A stretch of 60,526 bases of DNA from Pseudodesulfovibrio sp. S3 (GTDB lineage: Bacteria; Desulfobacterota; Desulfovibrionia; Desulfovibrionales; Desulfovibrionaceae), in NCBI RefSeq assembly GCF_004025585.1, contig NZ_QTZO01000016.1, forward strand, positions 1 to 60,526. The letters are read 5' to 3'. Position 1 is the first letter of the stretch. Every line of letters begins with the position of its first letter. Of the stretch, positions 50,789 through 60,457 are shown piece by piece. The notes beneath the pieces are model-generated. The model was not told the origin of the DNA and did no database searches. It was given only the letters and a program-made list of their open reading frames with translations. A program made the position numbers and the translations under genes.

Positions 50789-52684
50789 ATGAAATTGAGT
50801 GAAGTGGGAATAGGGCAGAGATTGGTCATTGTGCTGGCTCTGCTCATGACCGGTTTGGTCGTTTTTTTCCTTGTTTCCGTATCGTTCGGGACCAAGGATT
50901 TGACTTTGTCCGTTGTGGGCAAAACCCTTGAGCAGAATGCCCGGAGTGTGACCGCCACCCTGGACGGATGGCTGGAAGACAGGTTGCTCTTCCTCGGCCT
51001 TGCCGCCAGTGCGGATTCGGTGGTCGAGGCAGCAAGCGGTGGCGACTGGGAGAGGGCGACGGCCCTGCTCAAGGAAGCCAAGGAACGTGACCCCATGCTG
51101 GAGTCTCTCTTCGTGCATGACGCCAGGGGCGACAGCGTTGTCACCACCAACGACGGCGGACGCGGAAAGAACTACAGTTCCAACGCCTATTATAAGGCCA
51201 TAATGACCGACGGGCAGGATTATTATATTTCTGATCTGACTCTTTCGCCGGTCAGCCAAAAACCGCGCATCGCCTTTGCCAAGGCGATCAAGGTCAACGG
51301 CAGGTCTGTCGGCTATGTGGGCATGTCTGTTCTGGCGGACGGGTTCACCAACTACCTTGCTCCCATCAAGGTCGGCGAGAACGGCTACTGTTACATGTAT
51401 GATGACACCGGTAAAATTCTGGCACATCCCAATAACGATTTGATTTTCAAGGACCTGAGCAGCAACGATTTTATCCAGACGGGCCTGCGTGAAAAGAACG
51501 GCTTCATTGAGTACCTTTGGCAGGGCGTCGTCAAGTACATGGCATTCGGCCAAGTCCAGAAGACCGGTTGGATTGTTGCCCTGACCGCGGAGAGGTCCGA
51601 TTTCCTGGTGGAGGCCAATAGTCTGCAGAATCGGTTGATCATTGCCGGGGTCGTGTCCCTTGTCCTCATTCTTGCTCTGGTGTTTTTCATTATCCGCAGG
51701 TTGGTCACCGTGCCGCTCGGCATCATTGTCGAGAAGTCGGAACAAGTCAGTCAAGGCGATCTGTCTCTTGATTTCTCCGGCCATTTCAGCGGGGAGCTGT
51801 CCCGGTTGAGGGACTCGTTCGAATCCATGGTCAACAATCTTCACGAAGTGGTGGAGAATATTCAATCCGGCAGCGAAAATGTCGCCTCCGGTTCCGAGGA
51901 GCTGTCTGCCACGGCAGAGGCCCTGGCCCAGGGCGCGACCGAGCAGGCCAGCGGCGTCGAACGGCTGTCGAGCGCCATTGAGCAGATCAGTTCGAGCATC
52001 GACAACACCGCCTCCAACGCCAAGGAGACCGAGATCCTGGCCGCCCAGGCCGCCAAGGATGCCCAGGAGGGCGGCGAAGCGGTGGCCGAAGCCGTGGGGG
52101 CCATGAGTGCCATCGCTGAAAAAATATCCATTATCGAGGATATCGCCCGGCAGACCAACCTGCTCGCCCTCAATGCGGCCATTGAAGCGGCCCGTGCGGG
52201 AGAGCACGGCAAAGGCTTTGCCGTTGTGGCCGCCGAAGTGCGCAAGCTGGCCGAACGTTCCGGTGTCGCTGCCAGCGAGATCAGCGACCTGTCCGGTTCC
52301 AGTATGGCCGTGGCCGACAAGGCCGGGAAAATGCTCCAAAAGCTGGTTCCCGACATTAAGAAGACAGCGGAACTGATTCAGGAAATCACGGCCTCCGCCA
52401 TGGAGCAGAACGCCGGGGCGACCGACATCAACAAGGCCACCCAGGAGTTGGATCGGGTGGTCCAGCAGAATGCGGCGGCTTCCGAGGAGACGTCCTCGAC
52501 TTCCGAAGAACTGTCCGGCCAGGCGGTCCAGCTTCAACAGGTGGTGGGCTATTTCACCCTGCGGCAAGAAGGCCGGGGTGGGCAGACGGTGAAGCAGAAA
52601 AAGCATGTCACAGTCCAAACCAGGAAGGCGGCTCTGGGCTCCTCTCAGAAATATGCCGAGGACGGGGACTTTGACCGTTACTGA
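50789..52684 (+). CDS. methyl-accepting chemotaxis protein with Cache sensor
   Basis: 631 aa. TM1 about 12-33, a periplasmic double-Cache-type domain about 40-280 ([62 protein letters not shown]), TM2 about 285-307, HAMP, and the signalling domain with tip [20 protein letters not shown]. Cache receptors usually bind amino or organic acids. No C-terminal pentapeptide. AAAGGAG precedes the ATG. Confidence 0.92.
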   Translation: MKLSEVGIGQRLVIVLALLMTGLVVFFLVSVSFGTKDLTLSVVGKTLEQNARSVTATLDGWLEDRLLFLGLAASADSVVEAASGGDWERATALLKEAKERDPMLESLFVHDARGDSVVTTNDGGRGKNYSSNAYYKAIMTDGQDYYISDLTLSPVSQKPRIAFAKAIKVNGRSVGYVGMSVLADGFTNYLAPIKVGENGYCYMYDDTGKILAHPNNDLIFKDLSSNDFIQTGLREKNGFIEYLWQGVVKYMAFGQVQKTGWIVALTAERSDFLVEANSLQNRLIIAGVVSLVLILALVFFIIRRLVTVPLGIIVEKSEQVSQGDLSLDFSGHFSGELSRLRDSFESMVNNLHEVVENIQSGSENVASGSEELSATAEALAQGATEQASGVERLSSAIEQISSSIDNTASNAKETEILAAQAAKDAQEGGEAVAEAVGAMSAIAEKISIIEDIARQTNLLALNAAIEAARAGEHGKGFAVVAAEVRKLAERSGVAASEISDLSGSSMAVADKAGKMLQKLVPDIKKTAELIQEITASAMEQNAGATDINKATQELDRVVQQNAAASEETSSTSEELSGQAVQLQQVVGYFTLRQEGRGGQTVKQKKHVTVQTRKAALGSSQKYAEDGDFDRY

Positions 52685-52729
52685 GATTTGCGGGCACCCG
52701 GTGTGTCCGGTGCCATGAAAAAACAATAA

Positions 52730-52759
52730 AAAAAGGGCTGCCCGATGGCAGCCCTTTTT
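52730..52759. terminator. bidirectional terminator
   Basis: AAAAAGGGCTGCC and GGCAGCCCTTTTT around CGAT, between the chemoreceptor gene and the convergent aminotransferase. Confidence 0.93.
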
Positions 52760-52778
52760 CATGGTGGCGGTGTGGTTG

Positions 52779-53969
52779 CTATTTGTATTTGTTCATGGCG
52801 CTGGCAAAACCTTCCTTGGCGCGCAGAATGACGTTTTCGCCCACGCAGAAGGCCAGGCGGAAGTAGCCGGGGCAGCCGAAGCCGGTGCCGGGTACGGCCA
52901 GGATCTTTTCCTCCTGCAGGGAAGCGCAGAACTGTACGTCGTTACCGCCGGGGGCCTTGGGGAAGAAGTAGAACGCTCCCTTGGGCATGGTGTATTCGTA
53001 GGCCGCGTTGTCCAGGACCGAGGCCATGGCCTTGCGGCGGCGATCGTAGATGTCGATGTCCACGGAGCTGCCGAGCGCCTTGCCCAGCAGCTTCTGGGCC
53101 AGGGCCGGGGCATTGACGAAGCCGAGGATGCGGTTGGCCAGGATGACGCCGCCCACAAGGGTGGCCTTGTCCTCCATGGCCGGGTTGATGAGCGCGTAGC
53201 CGATGCGCTCGCCTGCCATGGAAAGGTTTTTGGAAAATGAAGAGCAGACCACGGTGTAGGGGTAGATGTCGAGCAGGCTCGGCACTTCCACGCCGTCAAA
53301 GGCCAGGAAGCGGTATGGCTCGTCGGCCAGGATGAAGATGGGCCGCTCGCGCTTCTGGTTGTGTTTGTGGAGAAGCGCGGCCAATCCTTCCAGGGCTTCG
53401 CGGGTATAGATCGCGCCCGTGGGGTTGTTGGGCGAGTTGATCAAAACCACGCGCGTCCTGTCCGTGATCGCCTTGTCCATGGCTTCCAGATCCAGTTCAA
53501 ATGTCAGGGGCTTGGCCGGGACCGGCACCAGTTTTGCGGAATGGTTTTCACAGTAGAAGCCGTATTCGACGAAAAACGGAGCCGGGGTCATGACCTCGTC
53601 ACCCGGTTCCAGCACGGCCCGGAAAAAGGAGTTCAACGCACCCGCCGCGCCGCAGGTGATGACCAGGGAGTCCGCAGGCACGTCCACGCCCTGCTCTTTG
53701 CTGACTTCCGCAGCCAGTTTTTCGCGCACGTCCGGGTACCCGAAGTTGGGCATGTACCCCATGAAGAAGGGCTTGTCCGCCTGCTCGGCAATGTCTATCA
53801 GGGCCGCCTTGATGGTGGCGGGCGGCGGCAGGTCGGGATTGCCCAGGCTGAAGTCGCAGACCGCGTCTTCTCCGAACTGCTTTTTGAGAGCGATGCCCTC
53901 TTCGAACATTTTGCGGATCCAGGAGGACCGTTTCATATACCCGGCTATCTGGGGTGAGATCAGTTGCAT
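52779..53969 (-). CDS. class I/II PLP aminotransferase (aspartate-type)
   Basis: 396 aa. Fold type I aminotransferase with NPDLPPP near the N-terminus, NSPNNPTGAIYTREAL, ILADEPYRFLAF, the PLP lysine in CSSFSKNLSMAGERIGY (about K247) and the C-terminal FRLAFC arginine. Amino donor unknown. AAGGAG abuts the first ATG (53975) but is six bases before the ATG at 53969, so the latter is the better start. Confidence 0.9.
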   Translation of the reverse strand: MQLISPQIAGYMKRSSWIRKMFEEGIALKKQFGEDAVCDFSLGNPDLPPPATIKAALIDIAEQADKPFFMGYMPNFGYPDVREKLAAEVSKEQGVDVPADSLVITCGAAGALNSFFRAVLEPGDEVMTPAPFFVEYGFYCENHSAKLVPVPAKPLTFELDLEAMDKAITDRTRVVLINSPNNPTGAIYTREALEGLAALLHKHNQKRERPIFILADEPYRFLAFDGVEVPSLLDIYPYTVVCSSFSKNLSMAGERIGYALINPAMEDKATLVGGVILANRILGFVNAPALAQKLLGKALGSSVDIDIYDRRRKAMASVLDNAAYEYTMPKGAFYFFPKAPGGNDVQFCASLQEEKILAVPGTGFGCPGYFRLAFCVGENVILRAKEGFASAMNKYK

Positions 53970-54135
53970 ATTCATCTCCTTGATAATCAGTGGAACGACA
54001 CACTACGGCAAACCCATTTCCCGCGCAATACGGAGGGGAAGGGTGTCGGTGCCTTATGGTTGCGGCGCTGGGTTTCTGCCTGCAAAATCGTGCATGGGGA
54101 GACCGGTGTCCCGAATCGCCTCGGTTTCGACCATG

Positions 54136-55113
54136 CTACTGCGTCACGCTATTGGGCCAGACATAGTAGAACCCCGCCCTTGGCGGCAGCAGGTAGCTGG
54201 CGTCCACGCCGAGCATGTTCAACTTCGCCGGGTTGGCCGAATCCATGGTGTTGTATGGATTGTCGTTGGGGTAGATGTCCCGTCGATACGTGATAACCTT
54301 GCAGTCCGTGGGCAGGCCGGACAGGGACCGGGCCTTGGCAAAGGCGTCCTGCACGTAGCCGACCTGATCTATCAGGCCGATGGCCTTGGCCTGGTTCGCG
54401 GTGAACACGCGGGCGGTCTTGACGGTGTCCATGTCGGCCGGACTCAGGTTCCGGTGTTTGGCCACCAGGGAGTGGAAGCGGGCCGCGAAATCGTCGATGA
54501 TGGCCTGGAAGAGGGCCTCCTCTTCGGGGGTGGTTGGCCGAAACGGCGAGCCCATGTCTTTGTCCACGCCGGATTTGGATATCTCCACGTCCACGCCGAC
54601 CTTGTCCATGAGACCGTTCAACTTGGGCCGCATGAAGACCACGCCTACGGACCCGGTGATGGTGGTGGGGTGGGCCAGGATCCAGTCTGCGGGCAGGGCC
54701 GCGTAATAGCCCCCGGATGCGGCCACGTCGAACATGGCGGCCACGACCTTCTTGCCGCTGCGGTCCTTGAATCCGGTAATCTCGTGATAGAGGATGTCCG
54801 AGGCCGTGGTGGTGCCGCCGGGGGAATCAATGGCGATGACCACGCCCTGTACGGCATCATCCTTTTCGGCAAGCTTCAGTGCGTTGACCAGCTCCTGAAC
54901 CTGGCTTGGCCGGGACCGCAAAAAGCCCTGGCTGGGTTCGGCGGTCAGGAATCCCCGGAGATGAATCAGGGCGAGCTTGCCGTCGCCGTCCCCTTCGACC
55001 ACGAACTCCTTGAGCGGTTCCGTGGCCTGTGAACCGAACATGTTGATTTTCGGCGCGCAGCCGGGAAGCACGAGGCACAGGGCCGTCAGGACGAGCAAAA
55101 GACGAAATTGCAT
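54136..55113 (-). CDS. sppA: SppA-type signal peptide peptidase, lipoprotein form
   Basis: 325 aa, S49 serine protease with a Ser/Lys dyad that degrades cleaved signal peptides: S133 in DVAASGGYYAAL and K185 in SGVDKDMGSPFRP. The N-terminus is a lipoprotein signal with lipobox LPGC (C19) in place of the usual transmembrane anchor. Half-size form (one S49 repeat). The protease domain would face the periplasm. Confidence 0.9.
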   Translation of the reverse strand: MQFRLLLVLTALCLVLPGCAPKINMFGSQATEPLKEFVVEGDGDGKLALIHLRGFLTAEPSQGFLRSRPSQVQELVNALKLAEKDDAVQGVVIAIDSPGGTTTASDILYHEITGFKDRSGKKVVAAMFDVAASGGYYAALPADWILAHPTTITGSVGVVFMRPKLNGLMDKVGVDVEISKSGVDKDMGSPFRPTTPEEEALFQAIIDDFAARFHSLVAKHRNLSPADMDTVKTARVFTANQAKAIGLIDQVGYVQDAFAKARSLSGLPTDCKVITYRRDIYPNDNPYNTMDSANPAKLNMLGVDASYLLPPRAGFYYVWPNSVTQ

Positions 55114-55264
55114 GAATCCTCCTCAGGGGCTGTTTGATGGCCTGATCCTATAGGCTCGAAGGACTCTTGCCAAGGGGGAGAAAAGGGTGCCGGGTTCCCG
55201 GAAACATGGGGTATGCATCCCTCTCGTCCCTGAGAGAGATGCCGTCAGCCCTCGGTTGCCGTCG

Positions 55265-55293
55265 ATCCCGACCGGCCGTGGCAGGGTCGGGAT
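55265..55293. other. hairpin in the sppA/EF-hand gap
   Basis: ATCCCGACC and GGTCGGGAT arms (9 bp) with a loop of about 10 nt and no U-tract. It lies in the 230-bp gap between two minus-strand genes. Confidence 0.35.
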
Positions 55294-55344
55294 TCGCTTC
55301 GGCGTTGAGCATACCCCTGTTTGGGCGCGGAGTGCTCGAATCCG

Positions 55345-55860
55345 CTACTCGCCTGCTGACTGCGCCTGGTATGCTTCCATGGCAAGGCGTTGAGTCGTGG
55401 CTGTGGCTGTGCCGCTGTCCAGGCTTTCGAACAGGGAATTCAGGCTTTGGTCGCCTTGCTTGAACGCCTGGAGCAGTTCGTCCAGCGTGACCACGCCGTC
55501 TTCGTTCAGGTCGTACGTGTCGTACTCTTCTTCCTCGCTTTCGCTTGACTCTGAACCGGACGATGCACCGGCCCCGCCGCCCCGCGGGGGCATGTTGGCG
55601 GCGGCCATGTTCTGTTTGGCGTCGGCGCTCAGTTCCTCTGCCGAAATGAACCCGTCGCCGTCGGCATCGATTTTGTTGAACCGGTCTTGGTCCAGGGGCG
55701 TTTCCTCAAGGCTCAACAGCCCGTCGCCATCGGCGTCGTCCTGTTCGACAATGGACTGCGCAATGTCGTCCGAGCTTGGTTGGGAACTCTTCCTGGCCGC
55801 CTGCATCATTTCGGCCAATCCCACGGACATGTCCGAACCACCCAATGCTGAGATGCTCAT
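55345..55860 (-). CDS. EF-hand calcium-binding protein
   Basis: 171 aa. Three EF-hand loops: DADGDGLLSLEE (42-53), DADGDGFISAEE (65-76) and DLNEDGVVTLDE (117-128). A glycine/serine then glutamate-rich stretch lies between the second and third. No signal peptide. AAGGAG six bases before the ATG at 55860 fixes the start. Role unknown; it may act as a calcium sensor or buffer. Confidence 0.85.
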   Translation of the reverse strand: MSISALGGSDMSVGLAEMMQAARKSSQPSSDDIAQSIVEQDDADGDGLLSLEETPLDQDRFNKIDADGDGFISAEELSADAKQNMAAANMPPRGGGAGASSGSESSESEEEEYDTYDLNEDGVVTLDELLQAFKQGDQSLNSLFESLDSGTATATTQRLAMEAYQAQSAGE

Positions 55861-55891
55861 GCTGATCTCCTTGTGTTGGAGGTTGATAAGG

Positions 55892-55906
55892 GGGCAAAAT
55901 TTGCCC
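55892..55906. promoter_or_regulatory. 15-bp palindrome upstream of the EF-hand gene
   Basis: GGGCAAAATTTGCCC, a perfect 7-1-7 inverted repeat 32 bp before the start codon. Possible operator. Confidence 0.4.
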
Positions 55907-56112
55907 ATGGCAACTCAATGGCGGTTTGCAGCAAGGCTCGGACCAGTATTCGGATGCGGAACATTAAGAAATATAAATATTGATTTCAGCGCAAGGCAGA
56001 GAGCGGAGGCAGCAGGTGGCCACATCCGTGGCGTTGTGCATGAGGTTGTTTTTTTATGGGGAAAATTGTCGTCGTGACGGCATAGCCGGAGCAGGCCGGG
56101 AAAGGGGGGGCG

Positions 56113-57066
56113 TCATTCGGTCTCAACTTCCCGCGCAATGACTTCGTGGCTTTCCCCCGAATACGTCTCGATATTCATGGTTCCCGCTTCCACCGCGGTC
56201 CCGGCCACCTGAATCCTGACCGGTCGGCCCTGGTCGCTGTGCACCGTGATCTCCATCTCGCCCTCTTTGCCCATGGCGACGCCCTGCCTGCCCCGGTAGA
56301 CCGTTTTCGGCCCATTCGGCAGCAGTCCGTACCTTGCCAGATACGCACCGCACGGGCCGTTGCCGTTGCCGGTCACGGGGTCTTCGTCGATGCCTATGGC
56401 CGGGGCGAACATCCTGCCGCTGGTCAGGCAGGAATCAAATTCGCTGTTGAGGGTGAACACGAAAAAACCATTGCAGCCGACAGCCTGGCTCATGGCGGCA
56501 AGGGCGGTCATGTCCGGGGAAAGGGTGTCCAGCTTTTCGACCGAATCGATGGGGACCATCACCTTGGAATGCCCGGTGGACACCTCCTGCAACGGGAGGC
56601 CGGGCACGGTGTCCAATGGGGACAGGCCCAGGGCGGACAGGATGCGGCCCGAGGTTTCTTGGTCGTAGGGGGGCGTGAAGATGACGTCGCCCTGGGTCAT
56701 GACGATCTTCAGCCGTCCGTCTTCGGAGGTGATGTCCACCGGCAGTGTGCCTGTGCCTATTCTGGCGACGACCGTGGTTTCGCCCAGTCCCAGGGACACG
56801 GCGCGGGCATAGTGAGCTCCGATGGTCGCGTGTCCGCAAATGGGTACTTCCGTGGCCGGGGTGAAATACCGGACATGCAGTTCATGGTCTTCGCTTTCCG
56901 GGGCGGGGATCATGAACGCGGTTTCCGAGACATTGACGAGTTTGGCGATGGCCTGCATCTCGGCGGCGGACAGTCCTGTGGCATCAAGCACCACTCCGGC
57001 CCTGTTGCCCTTGCCCGGAATGGTCGTGAACGCATCAACCAGCGCAACGGTGATCTGTTTTGTCAT
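56113..57066 (-). CDS. PhzF family isomerase
   Basis: 317 aa. Diaminopimelate-epimerase fold with the PhzF catalytic glutamate E48 in LVNVSETAF. Other family motifs: DAFTTIPGKGNRAGVVL, RYFTPATEVPICGHATIGAH and DEDPVTGNGNGPCGAYL. The substrate is unknown; most PhzF homologues are not phenazine genes. The ATG at 57066 is chosen by homology. It lies 50 bp from cobS. Confidence 0.9.
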   Translation of the reverse strand: MTKQITVALVDAFTTIPGKGNRAGVVLDATGLSAAEMQAIAKLVNVSETAFMIPAPESEDHELHVRYFTPATEVPICGHATIGAHYARAVSLGLGETTVVARIGTGTLPVDITSEDGRLKIVMTQGDVIFTPPYDQETSGRILSALGLSPLDTVPGLPLQEVSTGHSKVMVPIDSVEKLDTLSPDMTALAAMSQAVGCNGFFVFTLNSEFDSCLTSGRMFAPAIGIDEDPVTGNGNGPCGAYLARYGLLPNGPKTVYRGRQGVAMGKEGEMEITVHSDQGRPVRIQVAGTAVEAGTMNIETYSGESHEVIAREVETE

Positions 57067-57116
57067 GTTCGCGAAGGCAATCCTTACAATGCAAGGGGTG
57101 AGAAGCACCTCTTCCG

Positions 57117-57848
57117 TTATTGAAACAGGACGTATCCCAGACCTGCGGCCAGTTCCCCGAGGATGATGGCGCAGCCGAGGAAGTCGCCGTTGGCGCCCTG
57201 CACCTTGGCGGCCAGCCGGTAGAGGGCGAGCAGCGTCAGGGTGACAATGGCCGTGGCCGCGATGGTGGGGAAGACGCCCGCCATGAACAACCCGGCCACG
57301 AAGGTAAACAGGGTGGAGGCCAGGGCCACGCCCAGGGAGGCGCCGTCGATGTAGAGCTTGCCCAGTCCGGGCCGTGTCAGGTGGCGGACGTGGTAGCCGA
57401 GCCAGACCGCGGCGGCCCTGCCCAGGATGAAGGCCCAGGCAATGGCGGTGAAGGCCTTTTGGTCGGCCATTTCATGGAAGAGAATGATCTGTCCGGTCAG
57501 GGCCATGATCAATCCCAGGACGCCGAACGCGCCGGACCGGCTGTCCTTGATGACCTGCCAGAACCGCTCCGGGTCCGTGTGGGTGGTGACCGCGTCGCAG
57601 ACGTCGGACAGGCCGTCCATGTGCAGGCCTCGCGTGATGAAAATGCTGATCGCGACCATGAGCCATGCCTGGACCCAGGGGGCGTCGGCGAACAGGCCCA
57701 GCCCGAAGGGCAGGACCACGACCGCGCCGATCAGCGCGCCCACCAGGGGCATGTACCGCATGCAACGGTTCATGGCTTCCTTGCTGATGACCCGGGCCGG
57801 CGCCAGCCGGGTCAGGAAGCCGAGGGTGTCGAGAAAATCGCGGAGCAT
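57117..57848 (-). CDS. cobS: cobalamin synthase CobS
   Basis: 243 aa, polytopic inner-membrane enzyme joining adenosylcobinamide-GDP with alpha-ribazole in B12 synthesis. Motifs ITRGLHMDGLSDVCDA near residue 75 and KVQGANGDFLGCAIIL at the C-terminus. Other cob genes are absent here. Four bases separate it from the upstream SAM-hydroxide adenosyltransferase. Confidence 0.93.
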   Translation of the reverse strand: MLRDFLDTLGFLTRLAPARVISKEAMNRCMRYMPLVGALIGAVVVLPFGLGLFADAPWVQAWLMVAISIFITRGLHMDGLSDVCDAVTTHTDPERFWQVIKDSRSGAFGVLGLIMALTGQIILFHEMADQKAFTAIAWAFILGRAAAVWLGYHVRHLTRPGLGKLYIDGASLGVALASTLFTFVAGLFMAGVFPTIAATAIVTLTLLALYRLAAKVQGANGDFLGCAIILGELAAGLGYVLFQ

Positions 57849-57851
57849 GGA

Positions 57852-58673
57852 TCATTCCTCCCAGGCCAGTTCGATGGGGTCGCCCATGGACAGGCCGAAT
57901 CGTTTGGCTGCGGACCGTTGGTTAACCGCAAGTTCGAGAAAACCCTGGCTTCCCTCCAGCAGTCCGGGTTCGCCTTCGGGCATTTCCGCGTATGTGGTGA
58001 CGTAGGCCAGTCGGCCCCCCGCCGGAGAGATCATGCGCAGGTTTGCGGGGGTGCCGAGGCTGCCCGCCTCAATGTTGAGCACGCAGTTGCCGAACCTGTC
58101 GATGTGCAGGACGTGTCCCTGCGCCTTGCCCGTGGAGATGGACGCGTTGGACCAGGTGCGGGAGACCAGGTCGGCGGGGTCCATTTCATCGCCCAGATCT
58201 TGGGGGCGGCCGCCCAGGGCGAGCCAGGCTACCAGGGGGGCGAACACGTCCCGGCCGTGAAAGGTGTGCGAGACCTTTTTGGGGGCGTCCACGGCCCTGG
58301 ACAGATCAAAGGCGCGTACGTCGGTCCAGGAGAATTTCAAGGCCAGGGAGAGCAACCCGTTGTCCGGGGCCACCAGCAGCCGGTTCCCGATTTCCAGGCA
58401 GATGATCTTGCGGTTGGTGCCCACGCCGGGGTCCACCACGGCCAGGATGACCGCGTCTTCCGGGAAGTGCTCGTAACTGGCGGCCAGGAAGAAACCGGCT
58501 TGGGCCGTGTTGAAGGGTTCCACGTCGTGGGAGATGTCCACCACGGTGCAGTGGGGCGCTTTCTTGGCCAGCACGGCCTTGATCTGGCCCACGTAGGGGT
58601 CGGTCAGGCCGAAATCCGTGATCAACCCGATGGTCCGGGGCGGGGGTGTTTCCTTTTTTGTGGCCGAAAACAT
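57852..58673 (-). CDS. SAM hydroxide adenosyltransferase (DUF62)
   Basis: 273 aa. Family of SAM-cleaving enzymes related to fluorinase and chlorinase; most bacterial members use hydroxide to give adenosine and methionine. Motifs IGLITDFGLTDPYVGQIKAV, VVDISHDVEPFN, VVDPGVGT and VAPDNGLLS. Its ATG directly follows the stop of the YitT gene (TAGATG). Confidence 0.88.
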   Translation of the reverse strand: MFSATKKETPPPRTIGLITDFGLTDPYVGQIKAVLAKKAPHCTVVDISHDVEPFNTAQAGFFLAASYEHFPEDAVILAVVDPGVGTNRKIICLEIGNRLLVAPDNGLLSLALKFSWTDVRAFDLSRAVDAPKKVSHTFHGRDVFAPLVAWLALGGRPQDLGDEMDPADLVSRTWSNASISTGKAQGHVLHIDRFGNCVLNIEAGSLGTPANLRMISPAGGRLAYVTTYAEMPEGEPGLLEGSQGFLELAVNQRSAAKRFGLSMGDPIELAWEE

Positions 58674-59549
58674 CTAGTACACCTTCCTTGATGAAAATCC
58701 CTGGCCCTGGACGTGGAAGCCCGAGCCCATGATGAAGAACGCCTCCGGGTCGATGGTGTAGACAAGTTCTTCCAGTTCCTTGAGCTGCATGGACGCGATC
58801 ATGGTCAGCACGACTTTTTTCGGATCGCCGGTATAGCCGCCGGTCCCTTCGAGGATGGTCACCCCCCGGTCGAGGTCGGTTAGGATGGCCGCGTTGATGG
58901 CGGCATGGTGGTCCGAGATGATCATGACCATCTTGCGTTCGGAGAACATGCCGAGCACGTATTCGATGCCCAGTGCAATGACAAAGGTCATGGCAATGGA
59001 ATAAAGGACGATATGCATGTCCAGGTAAAGGAATCCGGCCAGGAAACCGAGGGAATTGAACCAGAATTCAAACGACCCCATGGACATGTTGAATTTTTCC
59101 TTGCAGATCACGGCCAGGATATCCGAGCCGCCCGAGGAGCCCAGGGACCGGAGCACCACGCCCACGCCCGCCCCCATCACCCCGCCGCCCGTGATCACGG
59201 CCAGCCAGATGTCCTGCATGTGCAGGGTCCAGGGGATCAGGTCTATGAAGAGGGAAGTGGCGAACATGCCGTAGAGGGAATAGAAGAAGAATCGTTTGCT
59301 GACGAACACCCAACCGAGCACGAACACCGGCAGGTTGAGCAGCAGGTACCATTGGCCGGTGGTCAGACCGCCGAAGGCATAATAGCAGAGCAGGGCGATG
59401 CCGGAAATGCCGCCGGTCAGCAATCCCTGCGGCACGGCGATGGCCTTGACCGAAAAGGCGATCAGGAACGAGCCGAAAGTGAGCAGGGCGATATTCCACG
59501 GCACGCCGAAGGTCATGCCGCGCAGTTTGGTTCCGAAATTGTTTTCCAT
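58674..59549 (-). CDS. YitT family membrane protein
   Basis: 291 aa. Five to six membrane spans (YitT/DUF161, for example VPWNIALLTFGSFLIAFSVK and QGLLTGGISGIALL) followed by a C-terminal DUF2179 domain (MVMIISDHHAAINAAILTD...GVTILEGTGGYTG). Function unknown. GGAGAC upstream. First gene of the minus-strand run with the DUF62 and cobS genes. Confidence 0.9.
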   Translation of the reverse strand: MENNFGTKLRGMTFGVPWNIALLTFGSFLIAFSVKAIAVPQGLLTGGISGIALLCYYAFGGLTTGQWYLLLNLPVFVLGWVFVSKRFFFYSLYGMFATSLFIDLIPWTLHMQDIWLAVITGGGVMGAGVGVVLRSLGSSGGSDILAVICKEKFNMSMGSFEFWFNSLGFLAGFLYLDMHIVLYSIAMTFVIALGIEYVLGMFSERKMVMIISDHHAAINAAILTDLDRGVTILEGTGGYTGDPKKVVLTMIASMQLKELEELVYTIDPEAFFIMGSGFHVQGQGFSSRKVY

Positions 59550-59710
59550 GGTGTGTCTCCGCTCATGGTTTTAGCGGGTTTTGCGGGGAGGGGAAACCAA
59601 AATCGTGCAAAGAAGCGTTCGCGCCCAAGGCTTGCGCATCGGGCGGAATGGAGTTAATTCCAACTTCGTTTGATCAAGATCTACTCCAAGAATACGAGGA
59701 AAGAGCACCA

Positions 59711-60199
59711 ATGGACCTGACAGATTTGATTTCCGAACACGACCTGATTGCCCTGCGGCAGGAACTGCACGACACCTACGGATTGAATGCCGACATCATG
59801 GATGCGGACGGAAAGCGGCTTGCCGGAAACACCTGGGGCAACGACCTGTGCAGGGCCATCCGTGAGGACGACAAGGGGTTCGGTGCCATTTGCGCTCCGG
59901 CAGGGCAGATGTTCGGCCAGCTCATGAAAAAGGGCGAACCGTTTGCCGAGTTCTGCGACGGGGGCATGTTGCGGGTCAGCGTGCCTGTGATGGTGGACGG
60001 CGAGCTTGTCGGCGCGGTCGGCGGCTGCGGGCTGGTACCGGACGACGACGAAGTGGACTCCTTCTCCATAGGTATGATGAGCGGGTTGGATGCGTCGTTT
60101 ATCGACGAGAAGGTCGGGACGGTGAAGTCTGCTTCCGAAGCTCAGGTGCAGGAGATTATCCGGTTTATCCAGGAACGGGTTCAGGGGTTGATGCAGTAA
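59711..60199 (+). CDS. stand-alone PocR-type sensory domain protein
   Basis: 162 aa. PocR-domain fold: LRQELHDTYGLNADIMDADG at the start, then conserved cysteines (DLCRAI, AICAPAGQMF, FCDGGMLRVSVPVM, GGCGLVPDDDE) that suggest a metal or hydrocarbon ligand site. No output domain is attached. The ATG at 59711 has GAGGAA 9 bases upstream and fits the domain boundary; an ATG at 59648 is also in frame. Confidence 0.78.
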   Translation: MDLTDLISEHDLIALRQELHDTYGLNADIMDADGKRLAGNTWGNDLCRAIREDDKGFGAICAPAGQMFGQLMKKGEPFAEFCDGGMLRVSVPVMVDGELVGAVGGCGLVPDDDEVDSFSIGMMSGLDASFIDEKVGTVKSASEAQVQEIIRFIQERVQGLMQ

Positions 60200-60232
60200 T
60201 TTTTCTTTATGTGAGATGGAAAGAGATATGGA

Positions 60233-60260
60233 AGGCCGCCCAAGGGGCGGCTTTTTGTTT
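60233..60260 (+). terminator. terminator of the PocR-domain gene
   Basis: GCCGCCC and GGGCGGC across AAG, then TTTTTGTTT. Confidence 0.88.
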
Positions 60261-60291
60261 GGGATGCGCGGCTTTGGCGCGGGAGGCATTG

Positions 60292-60457
60292 TTTGGTGCG
60301 TGCCGCACCAAAGGCATTCCATGCCCTTCTGTGCCAATGTGTGTGTATTCCCCTTTCAGCAAGTTTGAAGAAGAGCCGTCGCTCATCGCTCCTCCATGTT
60401 TTTTTTCTGCCCTCCCGGCGGGGTTCTTTTTTGGCTGAGCCGCCCCAAAAAAGAACC
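60292..60457. repeat. two perfect hairpins in the non-coding right end
   Basis: TTTGGTGCG/CGCACCAAA at 60292-60312 (3-nt loop) and GGTTCTTTTTTGG/CCAAAAAAGAACC at 60422-60457 (10-nt loop). The second resembles in style the CCTACTTTTGT stems at the left end but is not the same sequence. From 60261 to the end I see no gene. Confidence 0.5.
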
